Shown: positions 27,477 through 35,545 of the stretch, piece after piece
Layout: each line of letters begins with the position of its first letter
How positions within the stretch are numbered: the stretch's first letter is position 1
NCBI RefSeq assembly: GCF_003097315.1
Contig: NZ_QDDL01000002.1
Coordinates: 496,001-560,000 of the forward strand
Reading direction: 5' to 3'
DNA length: 64,000 bases
Origin: Pelagibaculum spongiae
GTDB taxonomy: Bacteria > Pseudomonadota > Gammaproteobacteria > Enterobacterales > Pelagibaculaceae
Position numbers and translations under genes: made by a program
The notes under the pieces: model-generated
What the model was told of the DNA's origin: nothing
The model's database searches: none
The model's input: the letters and a program-made list of their open reading frames with translations, nothing else

Positions 27477-27590
27477 TTTTCAGAAGCCTTTTTTTATTTT
27501 CGATTATCTTTAAATAAATCTAGTGAGCTAATTGCAGCAAGCTCCAGCTATTCAATCTATTTACATTTACAGAGCGTTTATCATTAAAGT

Positions 27591-27670
27591 GGTACCAGCC
27601 TTATCGTTATTTTGCTCCGACTAAAGCCGGTTAGATGAGAGGTCTACAAAATAGCGATAAGACTCATACC
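27591..27670. repeat. 24-bp imperfect inverted repeat between permease and ligase genes
   Basis: GGTA-CCAGC-CTTATCG-T-TATTTTG (27591-27614) faces its near reverse complement (27647-27670) with a 32-bp spacer that has its own small hairpin. It lies in the 226-bp gap between the permease stop and the ligase start. It could act as an mRNA-stability hairpin, a small mobile palindrome or an operator. Confidence 0.6.
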
Positions 27671-27702
27671 AAAAAAACACGATTAAAAAGCGTTAGCAAA
27701 TA

Positions 27703-29133
27703 TCAATTCAACTCTGCTTCTGCCTTGGCAATCGCTTCAAACTCTTCTTCTGGCGCTTGGGCAACTAGATGATGGCGGCTATAAAAAGCAAAGTAAGCCA
27801 CCATAATCGCGTAGAAAACGGCACTCCACATGGCTGCTTCTTGACTGACAACAAAAGTCGATGCGAAAGCGATGATCGATAAAACAAAAGCAACGCCAGA
27901 AGTAAAAGTACCACCCGGTGTTTTATAGGGGCGCTCTAACTCAGGTTCTTTCTTGCGCAATAAAATGTGCGAAAGCGTCATCATGGCGTAAGAAATTGTC
28001 GCACCAAATACCGCCATGGTGATCATTAAATCACCTTCACCTGTCAGAGAAAGAAGAAATCCGATAATTCCGGGAACAATCAAAGCCATAGTCGGTACTT
28101 TATTGCTACCAGTCTTGGATAAAAAGCGAGGTAAATATCCCGCTCGGGAGAGCGCGAATACCTGTCGAGAGTAGGCATAAATAATTGAAAAGAACGATGC
28201 AATCAGACCTGCTAAACCCACTAGATTAACAAAAGTCGCAATGGATGAGTTTTCACCATAAACCGTCTGCAGAGCGCCAACTAACGGTGCGCCATGGTCT
28301 TTCATCGCATCGGCACTGGAAATACCTGGTGCTAAAAATAATACACTACCGCCAAAAATCAGCAGAATCACCATTGCGGTAATAATGCCTTTGGGCATGT
28401 CTTTCGCTGGATCTGCTGTTTCTTCTGCCGCCAGCGGAACACCTTCGACCGCTAGGAATAACCACATGGCAAATGGAATCGCAGCCCAAATACCAACATA
28501 GCCTTGGGGAAGAAAGCTACTGGCTCCAGCTACTTCAGTGTTCACTGCGATATCGAATAAATTAGCACTATCAAAATGCGGAATAGCTGCGACGATAAAT
28601 ACCACAATTGCTGCTGCAGCAATTGCAGTAATCACCATCATAATTTTCAGTGCTTCGCCGGCACCCCATAAGTGAATACCAATAAAAATGGCATAGAATG
28701 CAGCATAAACTAACGGGCCATTCAGCCCCAGCAATTCATTAACATAACCGCCAATAAATACTGCTATCGCAGCCGGTGCTATTGCATATTCAAGTAAAAT
28801 TGCAGTGCCTGTTAAATAGCCACCCCACGGGCCCATTGCCCGGCGAGCAAATGAATAGCCACCACCGGCAGTCGGTAAAGATGATGAGAGTTCAGCAAGA
28901 GTTAATACTTTAAAGGTGTACATAATTGCCATGGCAATTGTTGCAATCAGCATTCCGCCGAAGCCACCTTGTTGCAAGCCAAAATTCCATCCAGCAAAAT
29001 CACCGGAAATAACATAGGAAACACCCAGACTTGCGAGAAGGATCCAGCCAGCTGCCCCTTTTTTCAGCTGACGTTGTTCAAGATACTCACTAGAGACTCG
29101 CTCGTATTCTACCGAGCTGTTTGCATCTGACAT
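27703..29133 (-). CDS. eat: Ethanolamine permease (APC superfamily, Eat type)
   Basis: A 476-residue APC-superfamily transporter with about 12 hydrophobic segments. The block GVSYVISGDFAGWNFGL and the following PTAGGGYSFARRAMGPWGG strongly match bacterial ethanolamine permeases rather than general amino-acid permeases. It imports ethanolamine in symport with cations. It is the first gene of the five-gene minus-strand set and has a strong AGGAAC ribosome binding site. Symbol assigned on family resemblance. Confidence 0.8.
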   Translation of the reverse strand: MSDANSSVEYERVSSEYLEQRQLKKGAAGWILLASLGVSYVISGDFAGWNFGLQQGGFGGMLIATIAMAIMYTFKVLTLAELSSSLPTAGGGYSFARRAMGPWGGYLTGTAILLEYAIAPAAIAVFIGGYVNELLGLNGPLVYAAFYAIFIGIHLWGAGEALKIMMVITAIAAAAIVVFIVAAIPHFDSANLFDIAVNTEVAGASSFLPQGYVGIWAAIPFAMWLFLAVEGVPLAAEETADPAKDMPKGIITAMVILLIFGGSVLFLAPGISSADAMKDHGAPLVGALQTVYGENSSIATFVNLVGLAGLIASFFSIIYAYSRQVFALSRAGYLPRFLSKTGSNKVPTMALIVPGIIGFLLSLTGEGDLMITMAVFGATISYAMMTLSHILLRKKEPELERPYKTPGGTFTSGVAFVLSIIAFASTFVVSQEAAMWSAVFYAIMVAYFAFYSRHHLVAQAPEEEFEAIAKAEAELN

Positions 29134-29358
29134 GTTGTTGTTCCTTTTTATGCATGGTCAGCTCCATGCTAAAAAAGGTCAGACCAACTCTGCAAACAAA
29201 GATCGTTTTGAACAAAATGTTACTATTAGTTTTTTTAAAGCTATCGCTAACCATCTAAATCAAAAGTATTTTATCCGCAGCACCTTCAAGCCAATTCACC
29301 GTCCAACTGCTATCTTAAAGTGATCTTGTCGATTGATTAGTCTGGAAAAGGATCTTCC

Positions 29359-30201
29359 ATGTTGAATCGTTACCTAGCTTTGCTGTTACTCGCCGTCAGT
29401 ATTCTGCCACTTCAGAGCAGCGCTGCTGAGCCACAACTTATGCTGGCTAAACATTGGGATAAATCGATTGACCCTACCGGTTGGTTGATTAGTGAAAAGT
29501 ACGACGGTATTCGTGCTTATTGGGATGGTGAAAAATTATTGTCCCGTAAAGGCAACCCACTTAAACCACCCAAATGGTTTATTAAATCAATGCCAGACTT
29601 TCCTATCGATGGTGAGCTGTGGATTGGCCGCAATAAATTTTCCCAACTAGCTTCGGTAGTTAAAAAATTCAAAGGCAATCGAAGCGAAAATTGGAAAAAA
29701 GTGCTTTTTATGGTGTTCGATGCACCAAAAAGAAAAGGCGATTTCAATTCTCGTTACTTTAAATTAAAGCAATGGTTTGGCGGTAGAAAAACTGACCATA
29801 TTCGATTAGTCAAACAAACCCGTTGCAAAAGCCCTGAGCATTTGAAACGAGAATTGGCAATGGTTGAAAAGCGTGGCGGTGAAGGGTTAATGATTCGCCA
29901 ACCGGAAAGCCAGCACATTGCCGGACGCTCAGGCGCCATTCTAAAAGTTAAAAGCTGGCACGATAGCGAAGGAACAGTGATTGGCTATGTAAAAGGCCGA
30001 GGTCAATTCCGCGGTATGATGGGGGCGCTAAAAATTAAAATGCCCGATGGAAAAACCTTTTCTTTAGGTAGCGGATTTAGTCGATTCCAGCGACAGCAGC
30101 CACCCAAAATTGGCAGCACTGTGACTTATCGCTACCGCGGCTTCCATGCATCTGGGTTGCCTCGCTTCACTAGTTTTGTACGAGTTCGACAAGACATTTA
30201 A
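29359..30201 (+). CDS. ligE: Periplasmic ATP-dependent DNA ligase (LigE type)
   Basis: A 280-residue minimal ATP-dependent DNA ligase with a Sec signal peptide (cleavage near SSAAEP). The adenylation motif EKYDGIRA gives Lys as the AMP acceptor; further motifs are SRKGN, DGELW, FDAP, GGEGLMIRQP and AILKVKSW. A short OB-fold follows, and there is no DNA-binding domain. LigE proteins of this type are thought to act on DNA in the periplasm, possibly in uptake or biofilm DNA. AAGGA precedes the ATG. It is monocistronic, with its own terminator. Confidence 0.92.
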   Translation: MLNRYLALLLLAVSILPLQSSAAEPQLMLAKHWDKSIDPTGWLISEKYDGIRAYWDGEKLLSRKGNPLKPPKWFIKSMPDFPIDGELWIGRNKFSQLASVVKKFKGNRSENWKKVLFMVFDAPKRKGDFNSRYFKLKQWFGGRKTDHIRLVKQTRCKSPEHLKRELAMVEKRGGEGLMIRQPESQHIAGRSGAILKVKSWHDSEGTVIGYVKGRGQFRGMMGALKIKMPDGKTFSLGSGFSRFQRQQPPKIGSTVTYRYRGFHASGLPRFTSFVRVRQDI

Positions 30202-30222
30202 TTCTATTAAGTGATCAACATA

Positions 30223-30258
30223 AAAAAGCCCGGTGAAGTTTAATTCACCGGGCTTTTT
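30223..30258. terminator. Intrinsic terminator after ligE
   Basis: A 15-bp perfect stem (AAAAAGCCCGGTGAA at 30223-30237 and its reverse complement at 30244-30258) with a 6-nt loop and T-rich end on both strands. Confidence 0.92.
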
Positions 30259-30280
30259 ATTGATTTACTTTAGCTAATGT

Positions 30281-30460
30281 TCTGAGAAATTTAAAATTAT
30301 CCCGAACACTGTAGGTTTGATGAGTGTTAACGAAATCAGACATCTGGCGATATATTTTAAAAGTGTCTAATTACGCTGAAGGCTTGTCAAACCTACACGT
30401 AACGTAACATAAGATTAGACGCGCCTGAAACAGGTTATTTTTTATTTTCCACAATCCCAA
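30281..30460. repeat. Dispersed palindromic repeat B, copy 1
   Basis: About 175 bp also found at 41173-41341. The core has 11-bp perfect terminal arms TGTAGGTTTGA (30310-30320) and TCAAACCTACA (30387-30397), with a nested pair ATCAGACA/TGTCTAAT. Flanking sequence such as ACACTGTAGG, GCTGAAGGC and GGTTATTTTT also agrees. No coding capacity; MITE-like. Confidence 0.75.
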
Positions 30461-30471
30461 CCAGCGCTCCG

Positions 30472-31179
30472 TTAAATCTGAACCAGCGCTGCGACTAATC
30501 CAATCACACCGCCGAATACGCCGCCCCAAATCACCAGCCAGCCAAGGTGCTGTTTAATCATTTGTTGAACAATTTCTTTTACCAGCTGCGGTGTTAATTC
30601 ATCTAATCGCTGGCTAACAATCGCTTCAATTTTTTCACGGGTACCTGAAATCATATCGGGCTGTTCTAATTGATTACGAACCAACTCGGCAAAGTCGTCA
30701 CTCTGGGCAATATCAACCAATGACACTTTCATTTTTTCAATAAAGGGTTCGCGTAATGGTAACAAAGCTTCAGTACCGCCAAACATTCCCAGCATGCTAC
30801 CAAATGAAGACTGTTCAACCGTTTGCAGCAATGCATCAAATGATGACGATAGATCGACTTTTTCAATGACGGGTTGCAAGTCAATATGGGTGGCTGCACC
30901 AGATTTATCAGATAAGAAACGGTCGATATTTTCTGCAGTAAAAAATTGCTCCATCATTAATTTGAAAATAGCGATTTTGAATTCTTCAAATCTGGCAGGA
31001 ATAACACCTGAACCATACAACCCCGGTACCTTCTCAAACAGCATGTGAACGGCCAGCCAATTGGTGATCGCACCTGACAAGGCAAATAATCCAACAGAAA
31101 ACAGTATTGGTTGATGCAAAAAATAACCCGCAGCCATCACAAGTGCTGCAATTAAATTAGTAAGTATGCTTTTATTCAA
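30472..31179 (-). CDS. DUF445 family membrane protein (235 aa)
   Basis: An N-terminal pair of hydrophobic helices contains the DUF445 signature GAITNWLAVHMLFEK; a long helical soluble region follows, and a C-terminal glycine-rich membrane helix closes the protein. The family is a poorly known inner-membrane group. I place the start at the TTG at 31179, because AGAGG is nine bases upstream; a TTG at 31206 is also in frame. It is transcribed leftward toward the repeat. Confidence 0.75.
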   Translation of the reverse strand: MNKSILTNLIAALVMAAGYFLHQPILFSVGLFALSGAITNWLAVHMLFEKVPGLYGSGVIPARFEEFKIAIFKLMMEQFFTAENIDRFLSDKSGAATHIDLQPVIEKVDLSSSFDALLQTVEQSSFGSMLGMFGGTEALLPLREPFIEKMKVSLVDIAQSDDFAELVRNQLEQPDMISGTREKIEAIVSQRLDELTPQLVKEIVQQMIKQHLGWLVIWGGVFGGVIGLVAALVQI

Positions 31180-31480
31180 TCCAATATTCCTCTGATTTAC
31201 GATCAATTGATTTTGTTGAGAGTTAGTCTGCCAGCATTTTTTCTAGCAGAGCCGACTCAAACTCGGTAGTAGATGGCTATCAATATACGACAATCAGTGC
31301 GCAAGTGATAAGTCCCGACAACAGTTGTTAACGCTATTCTAGTGAAAATTGAAATTCAGGCAATTGATCAATCGATGCAGGGTCAATCTTTTTAGCTGTT
31401 TTTTGATTCGACCTATTTGGCAGCCGTAACCGCTAGGCGTAAAATCCGACATCTAACAAAGCAGTGACAAAGGTAGCAAA

Positions 31481-31918
31481 TTGCAAGGACTACTACAGCG
31501 AGTGAATCACGCCTCGGTAAAAGTTGACGGTGAGATTGTTGGCCAATGCGGCAAAGGTTTAATGGTATTGATTGGTGTCGACAAGGGTGACACCGAAGCG
31601 CAAGCCAAGCGATTGGCTGAACGCTTGCTCAGCTATCGGGTATTTACCGATGACCAAGGCAAGATGAATTTGTCGACTGCTGATATTAAAGGTGAGCTGT
31701 TATTGGTCTCTCAATTCACTTTGGCAGCAGATACTAAAAAAGGAAACCGCCCTAGTTTTTCCTCGGCGGCACATCCTGATGACGCTTTGCAATTATTCAA
31801 TCTATGCGTTGAGACGATTAAAAACAGTGGACTAAAAGTCGCAACCGGTCAGTTCGGTGCTGATATGAAAGTCAGCTTAGAAAATGACGGCCCGGTGACA
31901 TTCTTACTCACCACCTAG
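31481..31918 (+). CDS. dtd: D-aminoacyl-tRNA deacylase
   Basis: A 145-residue DTD enzyme, which frees tRNA from mischarged D-amino acids. Signature motifs are SQFTLAAD and NRPSFSSAA, with GPVTFLL at the C-terminus. The start is TTG with AAGG upstream, matching the family start (MQGLLQRV). Length is normal. It appears monocistronic. Confidence 0.95.
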   Translation: MQGLLQRVNHASVKVDGEIVGQCGKGLMVLIGVDKGDTEAQAKRLAERLLSYRVFTDDQGKMNLSTADIKGELLLVSQFTLAADTKKGNRPSFSSAAHPDDALQLFNLCVETIKNSGLKVATGQFGADMKVSLENDGPVTFLLTT

Positions 31919-32543
31919 CAAAAGCACCTCGCCCATTCTTAGCCTGCCTTCAGTCACTTGATAACTTACTGACTAAAGCGCTGGGTTCACTATTTCGCTT
32001 ATTAATATTTGTTGGGTTATTTCGCCCGACTGCTGGAACTTCAGCTGTCGGGCGGCGGTCTATTACTTATCTCTAAAATAACAATCTCTAAAATAACCAT
32101 TCTTTCGATGTGCTTTAGATCGAGGGATTTTAGATTTAGTTAAATGAGTAGAACATTAAATTGGTCTAACCAAACTTAATGAATAGCTGTTTAGAATAAA
32201 TACCGATTAAAATTAAGCTAACGACCGCTAACAACAAAAACTTACCCTTTTAATACAACAAGAAAATGAAGATAGGTGGTTGTACACTGTCAAACGAGAT
32301 GAATCGTCATCTTGATGTGCTGCATTTATATGCAAGCTTTGCTCATTGCAGTGGTTTTAGATATATTGCAGAGCCTTTGTCTGAATTTAGTCAGTGACAG
32401 AGTCAAAACAACAGGCCGTTATTTCACTGACAAGGGTGCTTATACCCAAACCACTTTGAGATGGAGAGGTGGCTTGGGTACAGACAATCCGGATGGATTC
32501 GGAACACAACATAATCGCATAAACATAATGAGTGAGCCGATAC
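31919..32543. other. 625-bp intergenic region with a strong hairpin, a short tandem repeat and repeat C
   Basis: No gene seen. 32023-32054 forms a very stable hairpin (CGCCCGAC/GTCGGGCG with inner GCTG/CAGC) without a T-run. A direct duplication of ATCTCTAAAATAACA lies near 32070-32100. TTGGT-CTA-ACCAA near 32162 is a small palindrome. Repeat C is at 32442-32480. The promoter of the downstream transporter genes must also be here. Confidence 0.6.
32442..32480. repeat. Palindromic repeat C, short form
   Basis: ATACCCAAACCACTTTGAG and GAGGTGGCTTGGGTA are near-complementary and almost adjacent. The same terminal sequences flank a 220-bp interior at 42621-42883, so this looks like the ends-only version of that element. 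Confidence 0.6.
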
Positions 32544-33329
32544 ATGAAAAAGTTACTGATCGCCTTTTTGGCAATCTTCAGCCTGAATGGCCCTGCCTTT
32601 GCCGGCACTCTAGATGACATCCTAGATCGCGGCACGATTCGCGTCGGTTTCGATGCAGGCTACCAGCCATTCGAAATGGTAAATAAGAAAGGGGAATACA
32701 TCGGCTTTGACATCGATTTTGCCAAGCAATTGGCTAAAGCGATGGGCGTTAAAGTTGAATTTGTTAACACTGCATGGGACGGCATTATCCCAGCACTGTT
32801 AACCAAAAAATTCGACATCATCATGGGCGGCATGACGGTAACTTCGCAGCGCAACCTGCGAGTGAATTTTGCTGACCCTTACATCATCATCGGCCAAACG
32901 ATTGTGATGCGTAAAGAGCTAGCGGGTACCATCAAAAAGCCCCGTGATTTAAACAAGCCGCAGTACAAACTGGCAGTTAAGTTAGGTACTACCGGCCATG
33001 AAGCAGCTAAGCGTTATTTCCCAAAAGCACAAATCTTTGAATTTGAAACTCAAGATGATGCCAAGTTGGAAGTATTAAACGGCAAGGTAGACGCATTTGT
33101 TTATGACCTGCCATACAACTCTATCTTCGCTTCTCAAAATGAAGGCCGCGTTGCATTCATCGCAGAACCCTTCACTTATGAGCCACTGGCTTGGGCAGTT
33201 AAGAAAAACGATGCGGACTTCCTCAACTGGTTGAATAACTTCCAGCGCCAGGTTCGTGGTGATGGTACTTATGATCGAATGTATAAAAAATGGTTTGAAT
33301 CTGATCGTTGGTTAACCACGCTGAAGTAA
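32544..33329 (+). CDS. Amino-acid ABC transporter substrate-binding protein
   Basis: A signal peptide (MKKLLIAFLAIFSLNGPAFA) is followed by a type 3 periplasmic solute-binding fold: IRVGFDAGYQPFEM, GFDIDFAKQLAKAMG, WDGIIPALLTKKFDIIMGGM and TTGHEAAK. This set fits polar amino acids such as glutamate, glutamine or arginine; the ligand is unknown. I use the ATG at 32544; a GTG 12 bases upstream is possible. It is the first gene of a three-gene transporter set. Confidence 0.85.
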   Translation: MKKLLIAFLAIFSLNGPAFAGTLDDILDRGTIRVGFDAGYQPFEMVNKKGEYIGFDIDFAKQLAKAMGVKVEFVNTAWDGIIPALLTKKFDIIMGGMTVTSQRNLRVNFADPYIIIGQTIVMRKELAGTIKKPRDLNKPQYKLAVKLGTTGHEAAKRYFPKAQIFEFETQDDAKLEVLNGKVDAFVYDLPYNSIFASQNEGRVAFIAEPFTYEPLAWAVKKNDADFLNWLNNFQRQVRGDGTYDRMYKKWFESDRWLTTLK

Positions 33330-33334
33330 CCATT

Positions 33335-33363
33335 TTCGGGGGCAGCTAAACCCTGCTCCCGAA
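33335..33363 (+). terminator. Hairpin between binding-protein and permease genes
   Basis: TTCGGGGGCAG (33335-33345) pairs with CTGCTCCCGAA (33353-33363) with one G-U pair. There is no good T-run. Such hairpins commonly protect the binding-protein mRNA and lower permease expression. Confidence 0.6.
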
Positions 33364-33451
33364 TTTATCGCCGATTATTATAAAGAATCAATTGGCAACT
33401 CTAGCAATTTAGTAATTTCTGCGAAATGCAGTCCTGGTGCAGGAAAGTTAA

Positions 33452-34432
33452 GTGTTTAAATCAAATACCCCGCGTGTCCGGCAAATGGAACGTCAGCCAA
33501 ACAACTGGCTTTGGCACGGTATTTTTGTCGCTGTTGTTATTGCCTCATGTTATGGCTTTTTTAAATCAGCCCAGTCTATTGATTACACCTGGCGCTGGGA
33601 GCGACTACCTCAATATATTCTTTATAATGCTAACCAGGATTTAAACGCCGAGTTCGATGGCAATATTGTTGAACAAAACGGCCAATTGGTTTTACAAAGT
33701 GAAATCGATCCTGACCAAATTCAGCCCATCGAAAACGTTGAAGTCATTTCGGTCGATAATGGTGATTTGATTTTCGAAGGCGATGCTTTGGGCTATACCC
33801 AGAGCTGGCAAGCCGGGCCAATATTGCAGGGTGTCGGCGTGACACTAGAATTGTCGCTATACGCAGGTGTGCTGGCAATTGTTATTGGCACCTTAACCGG
33901 CCTAGCAAAAATTTCACCTAACCCGGCGCTACGTGATTTTGCCGGGCTTTACATCGAAATTATTCGTGGCACGCCGCTTCTGGTTCAGATTTTTATTGTC
34001 TACTTCTTTATTGGCACAGTATTAGATTTAGAACGATTTACTGCAGGTGTCATCGCACTATCAGTATTTACCGGCGCCTATGTGGCAGAGATCGTTCGCT
34101 CAGGCATTGAAGCAATTAACAAAGGGCAAATGGAAGCAGGCAGAAGCCTTGGCTTAACCTATGGCCAAACCATGAAAGACATTATCTTGCCGCAGGCATT
34201 TAAACAGGTGTTGCCACCATTGGCTGGCCAGTTTATTAACCTGATTAAGGACTCTTCACTGGTTTCAGTTATCTCAATTACTGACTTAACCAAAGCCGGT
34301 CGAGAAGTGGTGAGTTCAACTTTCAGCCCATTTGAAGTCTGGATCTGTGTAGCAATTATGTATTTCTTGCTCACCAGTTGCTTGTCTTTTGTTGTTCGCA
34401 GACTGGAGAAGAAATATGCCGTCTCAAGATAA
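33452..34432 (+). CDS. Amino-acid ABC transporter permease
   Basis: A 326-residue HisM/GltK-type permease. The C-terminal two-thirds hold the conserved permease core: [37 protein letters not shown], the EAA loop [22 protein letters not shown], and [13 protein letters not shown]. An N-terminal helix plus a periplasmic insert of about 80 residues (40-120) precedes the core and is longer than in simple permeases. A single permease may form a homodimer. The start is GTG with AGGAAA upstream. Its end overlaps the ATPase gene by 17 bp. Confidence 0.87.
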   Translation: MFKSNTPRVRQMERQPNNWLWHGIFVAVVIASCYGFFKSAQSIDYTWRWERLPQYILYNANQDLNAEFDGNIVEQNGQLVLQSEIDPDQIQPIENVEVISVDNGDLIFEGDALGYTQSWQAGPILQGVGVTLELSLYAGVLAIVIGTLTGLAKISPNPALRDFAGLYIEIIRGTPLLVQIFIVYFFIGTVLDLERFTAGVIALSVFTGAYVAEIVRSGIEAINKGQMEAGRSLGLTYGQTMKDIILPQAFKQVLPPLAGQFINLIKDSSLVSVISITDLTKAGREVVSSTFSPFEVWICVAIMYFLLTSCLSFVVRRLEKKYAVSR

Positions 34433-35171
34433 TCAAACGCCACAGCCAATTATTAGTGCAACTGGCGTAGAAAAAATTTATCCCGGCGGGGTTCATGCAC
34501 TGAAAAATGTCAGTGCAGAAATTATTGAAGGCGAAGTAGTCGTCATTGTTGGGCCAAGCGGCTCAGGAAAATCAACCTTTCTTCGTACACTCAATCAGCT
34601 AGAAACCATCAACGAAGGCGAAATTATTGTTGATGGCATTTCACTCACCACACCCGGTGATGTGAATAAATTGCGCGAAGAAATTGGCATGGTATTCCAG
34701 TCGTTTAACTTATTCGCTCATTTAACGGTGCTAGATAACATCAGCCTGGCACCGATGCGGGTTAGAAAATTATCCAAAGCCGATGCTAATGCGCGCGCTA
34801 AAGAACTGTTAGAAAAAGTCGGTCTATCCGATAAAGCCGACAGCTTTCCTTCGCAGTTATCCGGTGGTCAGCAACAGCGAGTCGCGATTGCCCGAGCCTT
34901 GGCCATGCAGCCACGCATTATGTTATTCGATGAGCCAACCTCAGCACTCGATCCAGAAATGGTCGGTGAAGTACTCGATGTCATGAAGTCATTAGCCCAT
35001 CACGGCATGACCATGGTGGTGGTCACCCACGAAATGGGCTTTGCCCGTGAAGTCGCGGATAGAGTGCTATTTATGGAATCTGGCGAATTGGTAGTGGAAG
35101 ACACGCCAGAAGCTTTCTTTGGCCAGCCTAAGTCTGAGCGGCTGAAGAAGTTTTTGAGTCAGGTTTTGTAA
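34416..35171 (+). CDS. Amino-acid ABC transporter ATP-binding protein
   Basis: A GlnQ/HisP-type ATPase. Walker [17 protein letters not shown]-loop FQSFNLF, signature [15 protein letters not shown], Walker [15 protein letters not shown] and H-loop VVTHEMGFA are all intact. The ATG at 34416 has GGAGAAG upstream and overlaps the permease gene; the in-frame start at 34389 lacks a ribosome binding site. It powers the transporter encoded just upstream. A good terminator follows. Confidence 0.95.
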   Translation: MPSQDNQTPQPIISATGVEKIYPGGVHALKNVSAEIIEGEVVVIVGPSGSGKSTFLRTLNQLETINEGEIIVDGISLTTPGDVNKLREEIGMVFQSFNLFAHLTVLDNISLAPMRVRKLSKADANARAKELLEKVGLSDKADSFPSQLSGGQQQRVAIARALAMQPRIMLFDEPTSALDPEMVGEVLDVMKSLAHHGMTMVVVTHEMGFAREVADRVLFMESGELVVEDTPEAFFGQPKSERLKKFLSQVL

Positions 35172-35200
35172 GTTTTTAAATCCGACTTTGTTGGTTTCTA

Positions 35201-35226
35201 AGCAGCCTTTTGGGGCTGCTTTTTTA
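35201..35226 (+). terminator. Terminator of the ABC transporter genes
   Basis: AGCAGCC (35201-35207) pairs with GGCTGCT (35214-35220), followed by six T. Confidence 0.8.
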
Positions 35227-35401
35227 ATGGTTACTTTAATAGCAACAATTGATCTCACTACCATCAATTAAAAAATTTACCGCATGATAAAGTGAGACAA
35301 AAACAACTTGCGGAGAAACACCACACAAAGAAATAGTAAAAAAATTACTTTATGACTGAGCGTTGCGCGCTATTGTTGAAAACCATTCACTGGTTGTTTG
35401 A

Positions 35402-35536
35402 GTGATCTTACCCGTTAAGCTTGACGCAAACCGATATTCAGCCATAGGATATAATTTTTCCTACAACCTAAACACCCAATTACTGGAATGTTGGAACGAG
35501 GGCGATGGCTGGTTACATGTTCAGTGTAATTTTTAG
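35402..35536 (+). pseudogene. Possible gene fragment (44 codons)
   Basis: A short plus-strand frame from a GTG, with the C-terminal sequence QLLECWNEGDGWLHVQCNF. The composition (aromatic- and Cys-containing) looks more protein-like than random, but there is no ribosome binding site and a stop sits directly upstream. It may be the tail of a lost gene. The rest of 35227-35545 shows nothing recognisable. Confidence 0.2.
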
Positions 35537-35545
35537 AAATAATAA

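Noticed and set aside
22645..29133. Putrescine (Puu) pathway
   Set aside because: No PuuB-type oxidase or aminotransferase is present, the permease resembles ethanolamine permeases and an alcohol dehydrogenase is included; kept only as an alternative.
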